The position numbers were made by a program, and so were the translations under genes. 64,000 bases of DNA from an uncultured Collinsella sp. GTDB lineage: Bacteria > Actinomycetota > Coriobacteriia > Coriobacteriales > Coriobacteriaceae. The notes under the pieces are model-generated. The model saw only the letters and a program-made list of their open reading frames with translations, ran no database searches and had not been told where the DNA came from. The DNA lies in the NCBI GenBank assembly GCA_900542275.1, contig UQMW01000005.1, forward strand, positions 22,502 to 86,501, in the 5' to 3' direction. Below, one piece after another: positions 50,427 to 59,802 of the stretch (position 1 is the first letter of the stretch; every line of letters starts with the position of its first letter).

Positions 50427-53204
50427 CTACCCGCGGTGACGGGCGCGGCTGTACGGCGTATCCACCATGGGCAGATCCGGACGCAGCTTGCCGTCAAATG
50501 CGCGATAGGCATTCTGTACGGCGGGCGCTGTGGGGATCGTTGCGATCTCGCCGATGCCCTTGCCGCCGTATGCCACGGGCAGTAGCTCGTCCTTCTCCAC
50601 GTAGATGGCGTGGATATCCGGAATCTCGGGCGCACGGAACAGCCCGAGCGTGCCGTACCTTGCCTGGGGCACGCAGTCCTTGAGCGGCCAATCCTCGGTA
50701 AGCGCATAGCCCATACCCATGAGCACGCCGCCTTCGATCTGACCCTGGATGGAGATGGGGTTGACCACCTTGCCGGAATCGTGCGCGGCATAGACCTCGC
50801 TCACGCGGCCGTCATCATCCAGAATGACCACATGCGTGGCAAAGCCGTAGCAGATGTGGCTCTTGGGGTTGGGGACGTCGGCGCCCAGTTTGTCGGTCGG
50901 CTCCAGATACACGTAGCCAAACTCGCATCCCTCGAGCGCCTTGATGGCGGTCGCGGGGTCCTGAGGATGCATACCCTGACCAGCGACGAGCTCCTGCGCG
51001 CGCAGCTGATAGGCGCGACCGTCGTCGTACTCGATCTTGACGCCGTCGCCATGCGCGCTCACCGGGGCGGTAGGCGCAGGCTTGCCGGCCTCGATGCCAA
51101 CCATGGCATCGCGCAGCAGGAAAGCGGCGCCGCGCACAGCCTCGCCGGTCACGACCGTCTGACGCGAGCCAGACGTGGTGCCGGAGTCGGGAGCGTTCTC
51201 GGTAGAGCACTCGCCGTTGGCGATGCAGCTCAGCGGCAGACCGCAGGCCTCGGCAACGTCCTGCAAAAAGACGGTGTTGCAGCCCTGGCCGATGTCGGAC
51301 GTGGCGGCATAGACCACGGCCACGCCATCCTCGACGCGAATCTTGCAGCGGCCGGCATCGGGCAGGCCCACGCCCACGCCGGCGTTCTTCATGGCGCAGG
51401 CGATACCGGCGTGTCCGGGATGCGCATAGTAGGCATCCTTGACCTCGAGCAGCGTCTCCTTAAGCGCCGTGGAGCAATCGGCAATCTGGCCGTTGGGCAA
51501 AACCTCGCCCGGCTCGATGGCGTTACGGTAGCGGATCTCCCACGGATCCAGGCCGACCTTCTCGGCCAGTAGGTCGATCAGGCTCTCGAGTGCAAACTCG
51601 GACTGGCAAACGCCAAAGCCACGGTACGCGCCGGCAGGCGGGTTGTTAGTGTAGTAGCCGAAGCCGCGGATGTCGGTGTTCTGGTACTTGTAGGGGCCGA
51701 CGGCATGCGTGCAGGCGCGCTCGAGCACCGGGCCGCACAGCGACGCGTAGGCGCCGGTGTCAAAGTTGATCTCGCAGTCCAGGCCGGTAAAGATGCCCTC
51801 GGCGTCGCAGCCCAGCGTAAAGGTGCCGTCCATCGCATGACGCTTGGGATGGAAAGCGAGTGACTCGGCACGCGTGAGCTTGCACTTCACAGGACGCTGG
51901 AACTTATATGCGGCGAGCGCGGCCAGGTGCTGGACCGAAACGTCCTCCTTGCCGCCAAAGCCGCCACCCACGAGCATGGTCTCGACGACCACACGCTCGG
52001 GTTCGCTATCCCAGCCAAACATGTGGGCGCACTCTTTGCGCGTATCGTAGGCACCCTGGTCGGTCGACTGCACCTTGACGCCGTTCTTGTACGGGAAGGC
52101 GACGGCGCACTCGGGCTCCAAGAAGGCATGCTCGGTAAAGGGCGTGGTAAAGCGCTGCGTCACGGTAAACGCGCTCTCTGCCAGCGCCTTGGCGGCGTCA
52201 CCGCGCGTCACATGGCGGCTCTGGCACACGTTGTCCTTGAGCTCCACCGTGTTGCCAAAGGCAAAGAAGCTGTCGTGCAGGCGCGGGGCGTCGGCAGCCC
52301 TGGCCTCGACAATGTTACGCACGGGCTCCAGCGGCTCGTAATCGATCCTGACGAGCTTCTTGGCCTTCTCGAGCGTCGCCTCGTCCTCGGCAACCACCAG
52401 CACAATGGCATCACCCACGCAGCGGGTGATATCGCCCTGGGCGATCATGACGTCCCAGTCCTGGATAAGGTGGCCGACCTGGTTGACCGGCACGTCCTCG
52501 GCGCGCAGGATACCCACCACACCGGGCAGGGCCTCGGCCTTGGAGGTATCGATGGAGAGCACACGGGCGCGCGGGTACTTGGAGCGCACGGCGCTGGCAT
52601 AGGTCAGGCCCGGCTGATCGAGCTCGTCGATGTCGTCGGGGTACTTGCCCTCGCCGAGCACCTTCTTGCGCACGTCGATGCGGAAGGCGCGCTTGCCCAC
52701 GCCGTAGTCATCGCCGCGCTCCAGATCCTCGTCGATCTGCTTTTCGCCGCGGAGTACCGCAGCGGCCAGCGAGATGCCCTCGATAATCTTTTTGTAGCCG
52801 GTGCAGCGGCAGACGTTGCCGCGGATGGCGTACTTGATCTGCTCCTCGGTGGGCTCGGGATCCTCGGCGATGAGCGCAGCGCCCGCCATGACCATACCGG
52901 GGATGCAAAAACCGCACTGCACGGCGCCCACGGCGCCAAAGGCGTACACAAAGGCCTCGCGCACATCCTCGGGCAGGCCCTCAACAGTCACGATGTTGCG
53001 GCCGGCGGCAAGAGCGGTGGTCAGCACGCACGCCTTGACGGCCGCGCCGTCCACATGGATGGTGCAGGTGCCACAAGCACCTTCGGAGCAGCCGTCCTTG
53101 GCGGAATGGATATGCAGGTCGTCGCGCAGGTAGCGCAGCAGCGGTTTGTTTTGGGTCGTTGTGCGCTCCACGCCGTTAACGGTAAAAGTGAATTCCTGTG
53201 CCAT
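50427..53204 (-). CDS. xdhD: XdhD-type molybdenum hydroxylase with fused 2Fe-2S domain
   Basis: This is a xanthine-dehydrogenase-family enzyme (925 aa) acting on a purine or related heterocycle. Residues 1-160 carry two 2Fe-2S sites: DGCSEGACGTCTIHVDG and CGFCIPG with CRCTGY. The rest is the molybdenum domain with GGGFGGKED, AGAYRGFGVCQS (substrate Arg), SGSRQTVVTGEAV and the catalytic Glu in GGKGIGEIAT. There is no FAD domain, so electrons must come from another subunit, likely the ferredoxin and YgfK just upstream in the operon. It matches the selenium-dependent XdhD/YgfN group; no in-frame UGA is used. AAGGGA precedes the ATG. Confidence 0.9.
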   Translation of the reverse strand: MAQEFTFTVNGVERTTTQNKPLLRYLRDDLHIHSAKDGCSEGACGTCTIHVDGAAVKACVLTTALAAGRNIVTVEGLPEDVREAFVYAFGAVGAVQCGFCIPGMVMAGAALIAEDPEPTEEQIKYAIRGNVCRCTGYKKIIEGISLAAAVLRGEKQIDEDLERGDDYGVGKRAFRIDVRKKVLGEGKYPDDIDELDQPGLTYASAVRSKYPRARVLSIDTSKAEALPGVVGILRAEDVPVNQVGHLIQDWDVMIAQGDITRCVGDAIVLVVAEDEATLEKAKKLVRIDYEPLEPVRNIVEARAADAPRLHDSFFAFGNTVELKDNVCQSRHVTRGDAAKALAESAFTVTQRFTTPFTEHAFLEPECAVAFPYKNGVKVQSTDQGAYDTRKECAHMFGWDSEPERVVVETMLVGGGFGGKEDVSVQHLAALAAYKFQRPVKCKLTRAESLAFHPKRHAMDGTFTLGCDAEGIFTGLDCEINFDTGAYASLCGPVLERACTHAVGPYKYQNTDIRGFGYYTNNPPAGAYRGFGVCQSEFALESLIDLLAEKVGLDPWEIRYRNAIEPGEVLPNGQIADCSTALKETLLEVKDAYYAHPGHAGIACAMKNAGVGVGLPDAGRCKIRVEDGVAVVYAATSDIGQGCNTVFLQDVAEACGLPLSCIANGECSTENAPDSGTTSGSRQTVVTGEAVRGAAFLLRDAMVGIEAGKPAPTAPVSAHGDGVKIEYDDGRAYQLRAQELVAGQGMHPQDPATAIKALEGCEFGYVYLEPTDKLGADVPNPKSHICYGFATHVVILDDDGRVSEVYAAHDSGKVVNPISIQGQIEGGVLMGMGYALTEDWPLKDCVPQARYGTLGLFRAPEIPDIHAIYVEKDELLPVAYGGKGIGEIATIPTAPAVQNAYRAFDGKLRPDLPMVDTPYSRARHRG

Positions 53205-53216
53205 GGTGATTCCCTT

Positions 53217-53696
53217 CTACACGCCGGCGGCGATGCCGGTGCGGTCGTGAATGGCGCCATGCGGGCAGACGACGGCGCACATGCCGCACGACAGGCAGTC
53301 CGCGCCGTCGATATGGGCGCAGTTGTCCTCGATGCGGATAGCGCCGGCAGGGCACTTTTTGGCGCACATACCGCAACCGATGCAGCTCGTGTCGCAGATC
53401 TTGCGCGCAATGGCGCCCTTATCGGTGTTGTTGCAGCGCACCAGAATGTTCTGGTAGCCGGGAACGAAGGCAATCACGCGCTGCGGGCACGCCATGCCGC
53501 ACAGGCCACAGCCCGTGCACTTGGAGCGATCAACGCGGGCGATGCCATCGACCAGCGCAATGGCGCCGTGGGGGCAGGCCGTGACGCAGGCGCCACAGCC
53601 AATGCAGCCTTCGCTGCAGCGGGCGTCGCCGCCTGCGGAGGCACAGCCGCTTCCGCAGGCAACGTAGGCCACGTTATGTTGAATGGATTTGGCCAT
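53217..53696 (-). CDS. Polyferredoxin with four 4Fe-4S motifs
   Basis: The 159-aa protein has an N-terminal Cys cluster (CGSGCASAGGDARC) followed by four ferredoxin motifs: CIGCGACVTACP, CTGCGLCGMACP, CIGCGMCAKKCP and CLSCGMCAVVCP. It lies between ygfK and xdhD with gaps of about 12 bases, so it most likely wires the NAD(P)H/flavin site of YgfK to the 2Fe-2S domain of XdhD. It resembles the C-terminal half of RnfB-like proteins. No symbol is assigned. Confidence 0.85.
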   Translation of the reverse strand: MAKSIQHNVAYVACGSGCASAGGDARCSEGCIGCGACVTACPHGAIALVDGIARVDRSKCTGCGLCGMACPQRVIAFVPGYQNILVRCNNTDKGAIARKICDTSCIGCGMCAKKCPAGAIRIEDNCAHIDGADCLSCGMCAVVCPHGAIHDRTGIAAGV

Positions 53697-53707
53697 AAGA
53701 GACTCGC

Positions 53708-56707
53708 CTATTTCTTAAGGAGATACGGATAGCTGTCGCGCACGGCCTTGATGGTCAGGCGGACGGCCTCGGGCAGACCGGTGTTGACGGCATCGACCGA
53801 GACGGTGCGAACCGTGCCGGCGATGCGAACCTTAAAGTGGTCCTCGTCCACGGCCAGGAAGCCCTCGTTCTCGGAGTTCTCCATGTCCTGATCGCTCCAG
53901 AACAGGGTGAGCTTGTCCTTGTAGGGACGACCCTCCTGGTAGGGGCAGAACACGGCGCAGTTGCCGCACTCGTTGCACATGCCGTCGACATGGACGACCT
54001 GATGCTTGGCCAGGCCCGGCACCTTAATTGCCACGTTGGCGCGGTTGGGGCACACGTCGCAGCAGACCTCGCACACCGAGCCGCAGCCCAGGCAGCGGGC
54101 CTTGGTGCAATTGCGCTTGTCGCGGCACAGCGACCCCTTGCGCTCGTAGCAGGCGTCCTCGCGACCGGCCTGAGCATTCTGGTCGGCGTACTTGTTAAAG
54201 TCCACGCCAGCGATGGCACGGGCGACCTCGGCGGCATCGGCGATAGCCTCGACCACGGTGGCCGGACCGCGACGGCAGTCACCTGCAGCCCAGACGCCCT
54301 CAACGCCGGTGGAGGTGGCGGCAAGGCGGCCGCGACGGTCGTGCTCGACGCCCGCGGCGTCGTACAGGCTGGCATCGATGCCCTCGCCCACGGCACAGAT
54401 CACCGTGGTGGCGGGCAGCTCGACGGTCTCGCCCGTGGCGACGGGGCTGCGACGGCCGCTTGCGTCCGGCTCGCCAAGCTCCATGACGTCGCAGGTCAGC
54501 ACGGCGCCGTTGAGCGCCTTGGGCGCCAGCAGCTCACAGAACTCAACGCCGTCGGCAAGAGCAAGATCGAGCTCTTCCTCGTCGGCGGGCATCTGCTTCT
54601 TGGTGCGGCGATACACCAGGCGCACGTTCTTCACGCCAGTCAGGCGCTTGGCCACGCGGGCCGCGTCCATAGCGGTATTGCCGGCGCCGATGACCACGAC
54701 GTCCTCGCCCAGCTCGAGCTTCTCGCCCTTCTTGGCGGCCTCGAGGAACTCCAGCACGTCGAGCTCGGCGCCCTCGCCCAAGCCTGCAGAGCCGGGCATC
54801 CAGGCACCGGTGGCCACGACCACGTCGGTAAAGCCCTGAGCCTTGAGCTCGTCAATGAACTCCACGCGGGCGTTGAGCTGCACCTTGGCGCCAAAGGCCA
54901 GACAGAGCTCGGCATCGTGGGAGATATCGTCGCTCGCGATACGGAACTCGGGAATCACGTGACGGACCACGCCGCCGAGCGAGTCGCGGGCCTCGAAGAT
55001 AGTGACGGGCACGCCGGCGCGCGTCAGGAAGAACGCCGTCGCCAGACCGGCCGGGCCGCCGCCGATAACGGCAACGTTGCGCTCGGCGTCGTTGGCAATG
55101 GCCTGGGCGCGCAGCTTGGGCAGCACGGCGGTCATGGCCTCGCGGGCGGCCTTGAGCTTGCTGGCGCGAATCTGGGCGCCCTCGGGCTCGTAGAATGCAC
55201 GCTCGCAGGCACGGCCGCAGGGATGCGGGCAGATGGTACCGGTAATGAACGGCAGGGCGTTGCGCTCGATGATGATGTTGAGCGCGTCCTCGTAGCGGCC
55301 CTCGTCAACAGCCACCAGATAGGCAGGGATATCCTGCTGGATGGGGCAGCTCGTACGGCAAGGCGTGGTAAAGCAGTCGGAAAGCGGGCTCTTACCGGCG
55401 ACCTTGCGGTCGGGCAGCGGGCGCAGCGGCTTCTTGTAGAGCGGGTTGGTGAGCGAGTCGGTCTGGATCGAAGTCACGGCCTCGAGAGAGACGCCCGCGA
55501 ACGGCTTACCATCCAGGTCGGTAAACTCGCCGGCCATCTGGCTAAAGCGCTCGTATCCACCGGGCTTGAGCACGTCGGTCGCCAGGGTAACGGGCCAAAT
55601 ACCGGCATCATACAGGGCGCGGATGTTGTAGACCGTGGCACCACCGGAGTAGCTGATGCGCAGCTTGCCGTCAAACTGCTCGGTAATGCGGCGGGCAGCC
55701 TCGATGGTCAGCGAGAACAACGAACGGCCGGACATATACATCTCGGTGGAAGGCAGCTCGTTCCTCGTCACGTCGACGGGGAAGGTGTTGGTGAGCTTGA
55801 CGCCAAACTCCAGGCCGCGCTCGGCGCACAGGGCAATCAGGCGCTCGAACATGGGCACGGCGTCGACCCACTGCAGGTCCTCGCGGAAGTGTGTGTCATC
55901 GAAGACGATATAGTCAAAGCCCAGCTCGTTGAGGCGCTGACGTGCAAACTCATAGCCCAGCAGCGTGGGGTTGCACTTGATGTAGGTGTTGAGGCCCTTC
56001 TCGGTGATGAGGTAGGTCGCGATGCGCTCGATCTCCGCCGGCGGGCAGCCGTGCAGGGTAGACTCGGTAATGGAGTTGGAGACGCGTGCCGGGATGGACT
56101 CGACAAACGCGGCGTCGACATGCTCAAACTTGTCCAGGTTGGCGAGCGCCCATGCGCGGCACTCGTTCCAGACGTCGGAGCCACTGGCGTCCTTCATGCC
56201 CTCGATGTAGGCATCGACCTTGGGGCTCTTAATACCCTCCAGGTCATAGCCCACCGACATGTTGAAGACAAAGCCGTCCGGGCTGCCCAGACCGTACTCG
56301 CGAGCGATCAGGTGGCAGGCAAACCATGCCTTCACGTACTCGGCAAAGGCCTGCGGAACCTCGAGCTCGGTCGACCATTCGCAGTTGTAGCACTCGTCCT
56401 GAGCCACGATGCAGGGCTTGTTGACGCACTTGGAGAGCTCCTCGCCGTCCATAACCTGGACGGTCTTGAGCTCAAAGAAGCGAGAACCGGCCACATAAGA
56501 GGCCACGATGTTCTGGGCCAGCTGCGTATTGGGACCGGCAGCCGGGCCAAACGGAGTCTCGATGCGCTCGTCAAAAATGGGAAGCGCACCCTCCTGGTTG
56601 GTCGTGACCATCTTACGCACGCCAAAGATGGCGTCCTGGGTCTTGTGCTCCTCGATGATCCAGTTCATCAGCTGCGAAAACGGGATCGGCCTCATGATGT
56701 CGCTCAT
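53708..56707 (-). CDS. ygfK: YgfK, flavin/Fe-S redox subunit (putative selenate reductase family)
   Basis: The 999-aa protein combines three parts. Residues 1-470 form a dihydroorotate-dehydrogenase-like barrel. A glutamate-synthase-small-subunit-like region follows, with Cys motifs CRTSCPIQQDI and CPHPCGRACER, FAD loop VIGGGPAGLATAFFL and NADPH loop VVVIGAGNTAMDAARV. The C-terminus holds CLGCGSVCEVCCDVCP and CNECGNCAVFCP clusters. YgfK is named for a proposed selenate reductase but belongs to purine catabolic clusters, where it probably exchanges electrons between NAD(P)H and the XdhD molybdenum site. GGAG is 6 bases before the ATG at 56707. Confidence 0.92.
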   Translation of the reverse strand: MSDIMRPIPFSQLMNWIIEEHKTQDAIFGVRKMVTTNQEGALPIFDERIETPFGPAAGPNTQLAQNIVASYVAGSRFFELKTVQVMDGEELSKCVNKPCIVAQDECYNCEWSTELEVPQAFAEYVKAWFACHLIAREYGLGSPDGFVFNMSVGYDLEGIKSPKVDAYIEGMKDASGSDVWNECRAWALANLDKFEHVDAAFVESIPARVSNSITESTLHGCPPAEIERIATYLITEKGLNTYIKCNPTLLGYEFARQRLNELGFDYIVFDDTHFREDLQWVDAVPMFERLIALCAERGLEFGVKLTNTFPVDVTRNELPSTEMYMSGRSLFSLTIEAARRITEQFDGKLRISYSGGATVYNIRALYDAGIWPVTLATDVLKPGGYERFSQMAGEFTDLDGKPFAGVSLEAVTSIQTDSLTNPLYKKPLRPLPDRKVAGKSPLSDCFTTPCRTSCPIQQDIPAYLVAVDEGRYEDALNIIIERNALPFITGTICPHPCGRACERAFYEPEGAQIRASKLKAAREAMTAVLPKLRAQAIANDAERNVAVIGGGPAGLATAFFLTRAGVPVTIFEARDSLGGVVRHVIPEFRIASDDISHDAELCLAFGAKVQLNARVEFIDELKAQGFTDVVVATGAWMPGSAGLGEGAELDVLEFLEAAKKGEKLELGEDVVVIGAGNTAMDAARVAKRLTGVKNVRLVYRRTKKQMPADEEELDLALADGVEFCELLAPKALNGAVLTCDVMELGEPDASGRRSPVATGETVELPATTVICAVGEGIDASLYDAAGVEHDRRGRLAATSTGVEGVWAAGDCRRGPATVVEAIADAAEVARAIAGVDFNKYADQNAQAGREDACYERKGSLCRDKRNCTKARCLGCGSVCEVCCDVCPNRANVAIKVPGLAKHQVVHVDGMCNECGNCAVFCPYQEGRPYKDKLTLFWSDQDMENSENEGFLAVDEDHFKVRIAGTVRTVSVDAVNTGLPEAVRLTIKAVRDSYPYLLKK

Positions 56708-56805
56708 AGTGAGCTCCTCTCTGTAACGCCCGGCGAGACCGCGCGGCGGGCGCAAATACGGTGTAGCGCTAGCACAGCGCCGGCGACCCCGCGGAGGCCG
56801 CCTAT

Positions 56806-56841
56806 GCGCGCGTCGGATGCGGCGAAACATCCGACGCGCGC
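56806..56841. repeat. 14-bp perfect hairpin between ssnA and ygfK
   Basis: GCGCGCGTCGGATG and CATCCGACGCGCGC pair perfectly around an 8-base loop, 15 bases after the ssnA stop. There is no T run on either strand. The 150-base gap contains no gene. It may stabilise or process the intercistronic RNA. Confidence 0.75.
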
Positions 56842-56856
56842 GAATCTACTTGTGAA

Positions 56857-58212
56857 TTAGTAGGTTCGATCGTTGAGCGTGCTCCAGAGCTTCTTGGACT
56901 CGGCCATGGTCCACGCGTTGATCTTGTCCTCATCAATGCCAACGAACTCGCGATCCTTGTACAGGACGCGGCCGTTGATGATGGTGGTGCGGCAGTTTTT
57001 GCCCATCATGCCAAAGAGCATGTGGCCGTCGATATTCTCCTCGCTCAGCGGCGTAAAGGGCTTGTAGTCCATGACGATGACATCGGCGGCAGCGCCGGCC
57101 TCGAGCACGCCGAGCTTGCGATCGAAGTACTTGCTCGCCATCTTGGCGTTGTTCTCGAACAGCATGGTCATGGCCTCGCACCAGCCCACGTTAGGCATGG
57201 CGGCGTTGTGTCGCTGAATGATCAGGAAGACCTTAAGGCTCTCGAGCATATCGTGGGTGTAGGCGTCGGTGCCCATGCACACGGGGATGCCGCGGCGGAA
57301 GAACTCGAGCACGGGGGCGCAGCCCACGGCGTTGCCCATATTGGATTCGGGGTTGTTGACGAGCCAGGTACCGGACTCCTTGACGATATCCATCTCGGCG
57401 GGCGTCACGTGGATGCAGTGGCCGAGCATGGTGTCGGGACCCAGCAGATTGTGCTGCAGCAGGCGCTCGACGGGGCTGATGCCACCGCGGTTGAGGCGGG
57501 AGTCCCACACGTCATTCATGCCCTCGCACACATGGATGTGGAAGCCGGTCAGGCCGTTGTTGGCCTCGGCCATCTTATCCATGGTCTCGTCCGACAGCGT
57601 AAAGGTGGCGTGACCGCCAAACATGGCGGCAATCATGTGGTTGTCGTTATCGCGACGCTCCTTGGCGGCCCACTGGGCAAACTCGGCGTTCTCGGCAATG
57701 GCCTGGTCGCATTTTTCCTGACCGCGGCGGTCGGAGACCTCGTAGCACAGGCACGAACGCATGCCCAGCTCCTGAGCTGCATCCTTAATGGTAAAGAGGC
57801 TTCCCGGGATCTCGCAGAAGCTCGCATGGTGATCGAAGATCGTGGTGACGCCATCGCGGATGGAGTCAAGAATCGTGGCATAGGCGCTGGCCTTGGTGCC
57901 GTCGAGCGTCAGGTTGTCATCGATCTTCCACCACTGCTGCTCAAGATTCTCCAGGAAGTTGGTGGGGTTGCAGCCCTTAATGGCAAGGCCGCGGGCCAGA
58001 CCCGAGTAGATGTGGGTGTGGCAGTTGATGAGTCCGGGCATGATGAGGTTGCCCTGGGCGTCGACGTACTCGGCATCCGGGTACTTGGCCTTGAGCTCGC
58101 ACTCGGGGCCCACTTCGACGATCGTATCTCCGTCAATGGCGACCGCACCGTTGGGAATGAACGGGGTCTGAGCGTTGCGAGTAAAGACGGAACCGTTAGC
58201 GACCAGAAGCAT
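56857..58212 (-). CDS. ssnA: SsnA, putative aminohydrolase
   Basis: SsnA is a guanine-deaminase-like amidohydrolase found with ygfK and xdhD, thought to open or deaminate a purine ring. The 451-aa protein has the metal site LINCHTHIYSGLARG near residue 63, TIFDHHASF, FHIHVCEGMND, LGHCIHVTPAEM and ENNAKMASKYFDRKLGVLEAGAAADVIV near the C-terminus. AAGGGAG precedes the ATG at 58212; the frame is open 18 bases further but without a better start. Confidence 0.9.
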   Translation of the reverse strand: MLLVANGSVFTRNAQTPFIPNGAVAIDGDTIVEVGPECELKAKYPDAEYVDAQGNLIMPGLINCHTHIYSGLARGLAIKGCNPTNFLENLEQQWWKIDDNLTLDGTKASAYATILDSIRDGVTTIFDHHASFCEIPGSLFTIKDAAQELGMRSCLCYEVSDRRGQEKCDQAIAENAEFAQWAAKERRDNDNHMIAAMFGGHATFTLSDETMDKMAEANNGLTGFHIHVCEGMNDVWDSRLNRGGISPVERLLQHNLLGPDTMLGHCIHVTPAEMDIVKESGTWLVNNPESNMGNAVGCAPVLEFFRRGIPVCMGTDAYTHDMLESLKVFLIIQRHNAAMPNVGWCEAMTMLFENNAKMASKYFDRKLGVLEAGAAADVIVMDYKPFTPLSEENIDGHMLFGMMGKNCRTTIINGRVLYKDREFVGIDEDKINAWTMAESKKLWSTLNDRTY

Positions 58213-58229
58213 GAATGCTCCCTTCAACA

Positions 58230-58391
58230 TCAGAGGCGGGGTTTGACACCTCTGACATGGCGGAGTGCGAAGCGCCGGCCTACACCGGAAACGGGCCCTC
58301 TCCCGTCAACGCTTCACCAAAGGGACAAACCCTTTGAAGTGCGGCTTGGCGCCGCATGGCGTCGGCGGACGAGGCGATGCGCCCGCCGACG
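58230..58391. repeat. Chain of five hairpins between permease and ssnA
   Basis: The arms are TCAGAGG/CCTCTGA (58230-58255), GAAGCG/CGCTTC (58269-58315), AAAGGG/CCCTTT (58319-58335), TGCGGC/GCCGCA (58340-58356) and CGTCGGCGG/CCGCCGACG (58360-58391). The last hairpin lies next to the permease stop codon. I see no known riboswitch consensus. Confidence 0.55.
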
Positions 58392-58407
58392 AATAGCACC
58401 GAATTGG

Positions 58408-59802
58408 TTACTTCTTGCTCTCGGGCAAGACCAGATCCACGGCAGCGTCCTTGGCAGCATCGATGTGTTGAGCCACGACCGGCGTCTGCGGAAGGATCAG
58501 GTTAAGGACAATGGCCATAATGGCGGTGGGGGTTACGGCATTGGAACCGATGACGGTGGACACCCAGGCGGGCATACCCTCGCCGGCAAGGCAACCGCTG
58601 GCCATCCAGATACCCAGGCCAAAGACGACGGAGGTGCCGACGATGGTGGTAGTGCGCTGCGTGAGGCCCTCGCGGGTGAACATGCGCACGCCGTTCATGG
58701 TGATGGTGCCAAAGACGCCGACGGTCGCGCCGCCGATAACGGGCTGCGGGATAGCGGAAAGGACGGCAGAGAGCTGCGGGAACAGACCGGCGATGGCAAA
58801 GACGGCCGCGATGATCACAAAGACCCACTTGTTGACGACCTTGTTGGAGCAGATGATGCCCACGTTCTGGCCAAGGGCGCTGGTGGGAAGACCGCCCAGC
58901 AGGCCGCCGACCATAGAGGTGAGGCCCTGGGACACGATAGCGCCGGAGAGCTCGCGCTCGGTAGGCATACGGTCGATGGAGCCCAGGCAAGCGGCGGAGA
59001 CGTCACCGATAACCTGGATGGCGACCATGGGGAACACGACGGCGAGGGTAATGCAGACTTCGGGATCAAACTCGAGCGCGTAGGGCATGAGCTTGGGAAG
59101 GGCGAAGACCTGAGCGGTGGCGACGCTGGAGAAGTCGATCATGCCAAAGGGGATCGAAACGATCATGCCAACGATCATGCCAAAGAACACGGATCCCAGC
59201 TTGAGCGTGCCCTTGCCAAAGTTGGCGAGCGCAAAGACCACGGCGAAGGTGATAAGAGCGACGCACCAGGCCTGCGGAGTGCCCCACAGCGGCGTGCCCA
59301 TGCCACCGGCCATGTACTTGACGGCCGTGGGATAGAGAGAGACGCCAATGGAGAAGATGACCGTACCGGTCACGACGGGCGGGAACAGCCACTTGATCTT
59401 GCTGTAGGCCAGACCAAAGAGGACCGCGACGGCACCGCCGACAATCTCGCCGCCCAGCAGCGCACCAAAGCTAAAGCCCGAGGCACCCATGGCCTGCAGG
59501 GCCGGCAGGAACGCGAACGAGACGCCCATGACGATGGGCAGGCCGCCGCCGATGCGGCGGAAGGGAGCGAAGGCCTGAAGGGCCGTGTCGATTGCCGAAA
59601 GAATGAGCGCAACCTGAATGATGTCGGTGCTCTGCTGGCTATTAAAGCCGTAGACGCCGGCCATGATGACAGCCGGGGTGATGATACCGGCAAACGAAGC
59701 CAGTACGTGCTGAAGGGCACACGGGATCATTTCCTTAACGGGAGGCATGCCTTCACGAGTGAACAGGGCTTCAGTGCCGTTCGTAACCGTCTCCTGGGTC
59801 AT
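58408..59802 (-). CDS. NCS2-family xanthine/uric acid permease
   Basis: This 464-aa nucleobase:cation symporter imports a purine, most likely urate or xanthine given its neighbours. It has about 12-14 hydrophobic segments. Family motifs include the QHVLASFAG block near residue 31, FPMVAIQVIGDVSA with FDPEV preceding it, and the signature LGGLPTSALGQNVGIICSNKV near 310. It is first in the permease-ssnA-ygfK-ferredoxin-xdhD direction. The substrate is inferred from the operon only. Confidence 0.88.
   Translation of the reverse strand: MTQETVTNGTEALFTREGMPPVKEMIPCALQHVLASFAGIITPAVIMAGVYGFNSQQSTDIIQVALILSAIDTALQAFAPFRRIGGGLPIVMGVSFAFLPALQAMGASGFSFGALLGGEIVGGAVAVLFGLAYSKIKWLFPPVVTGTVIFSIGVSLYPTAVKYMAGGMGTPLWGTPQAWCVALITFAVVFALANFGKGTLKLGSVFFGMIVGMIVSIPFGMIDFSSVATAQVFALPKLMPYALEFDPEVCITLAVVFPMVAIQVIGDVSAACLGSIDRMPTERELSGAIVSQGLTSMVGGLLGGLPTSALGQNVGIICSNKVVNKWVFVIIAAVFAIAGLFPQLSAVLSAIPQPVIGGATVGVFGTITMNGVRMFTREGLTQRTTTIVGTSVVFGLGIWMASGCLAGEGMPAWVSTVIGSNAVTPTAIMAIVLNLILPQTPVVAQHIDAAKDAAVDLVLPESKK

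Noticed and set aside
50427..53204. Selenocysteine in the selenium-dependent hydroxylase
   Set aside because: The frame has no internal UGA; in this family selenium is a labile cofactor, not selenocysteine.
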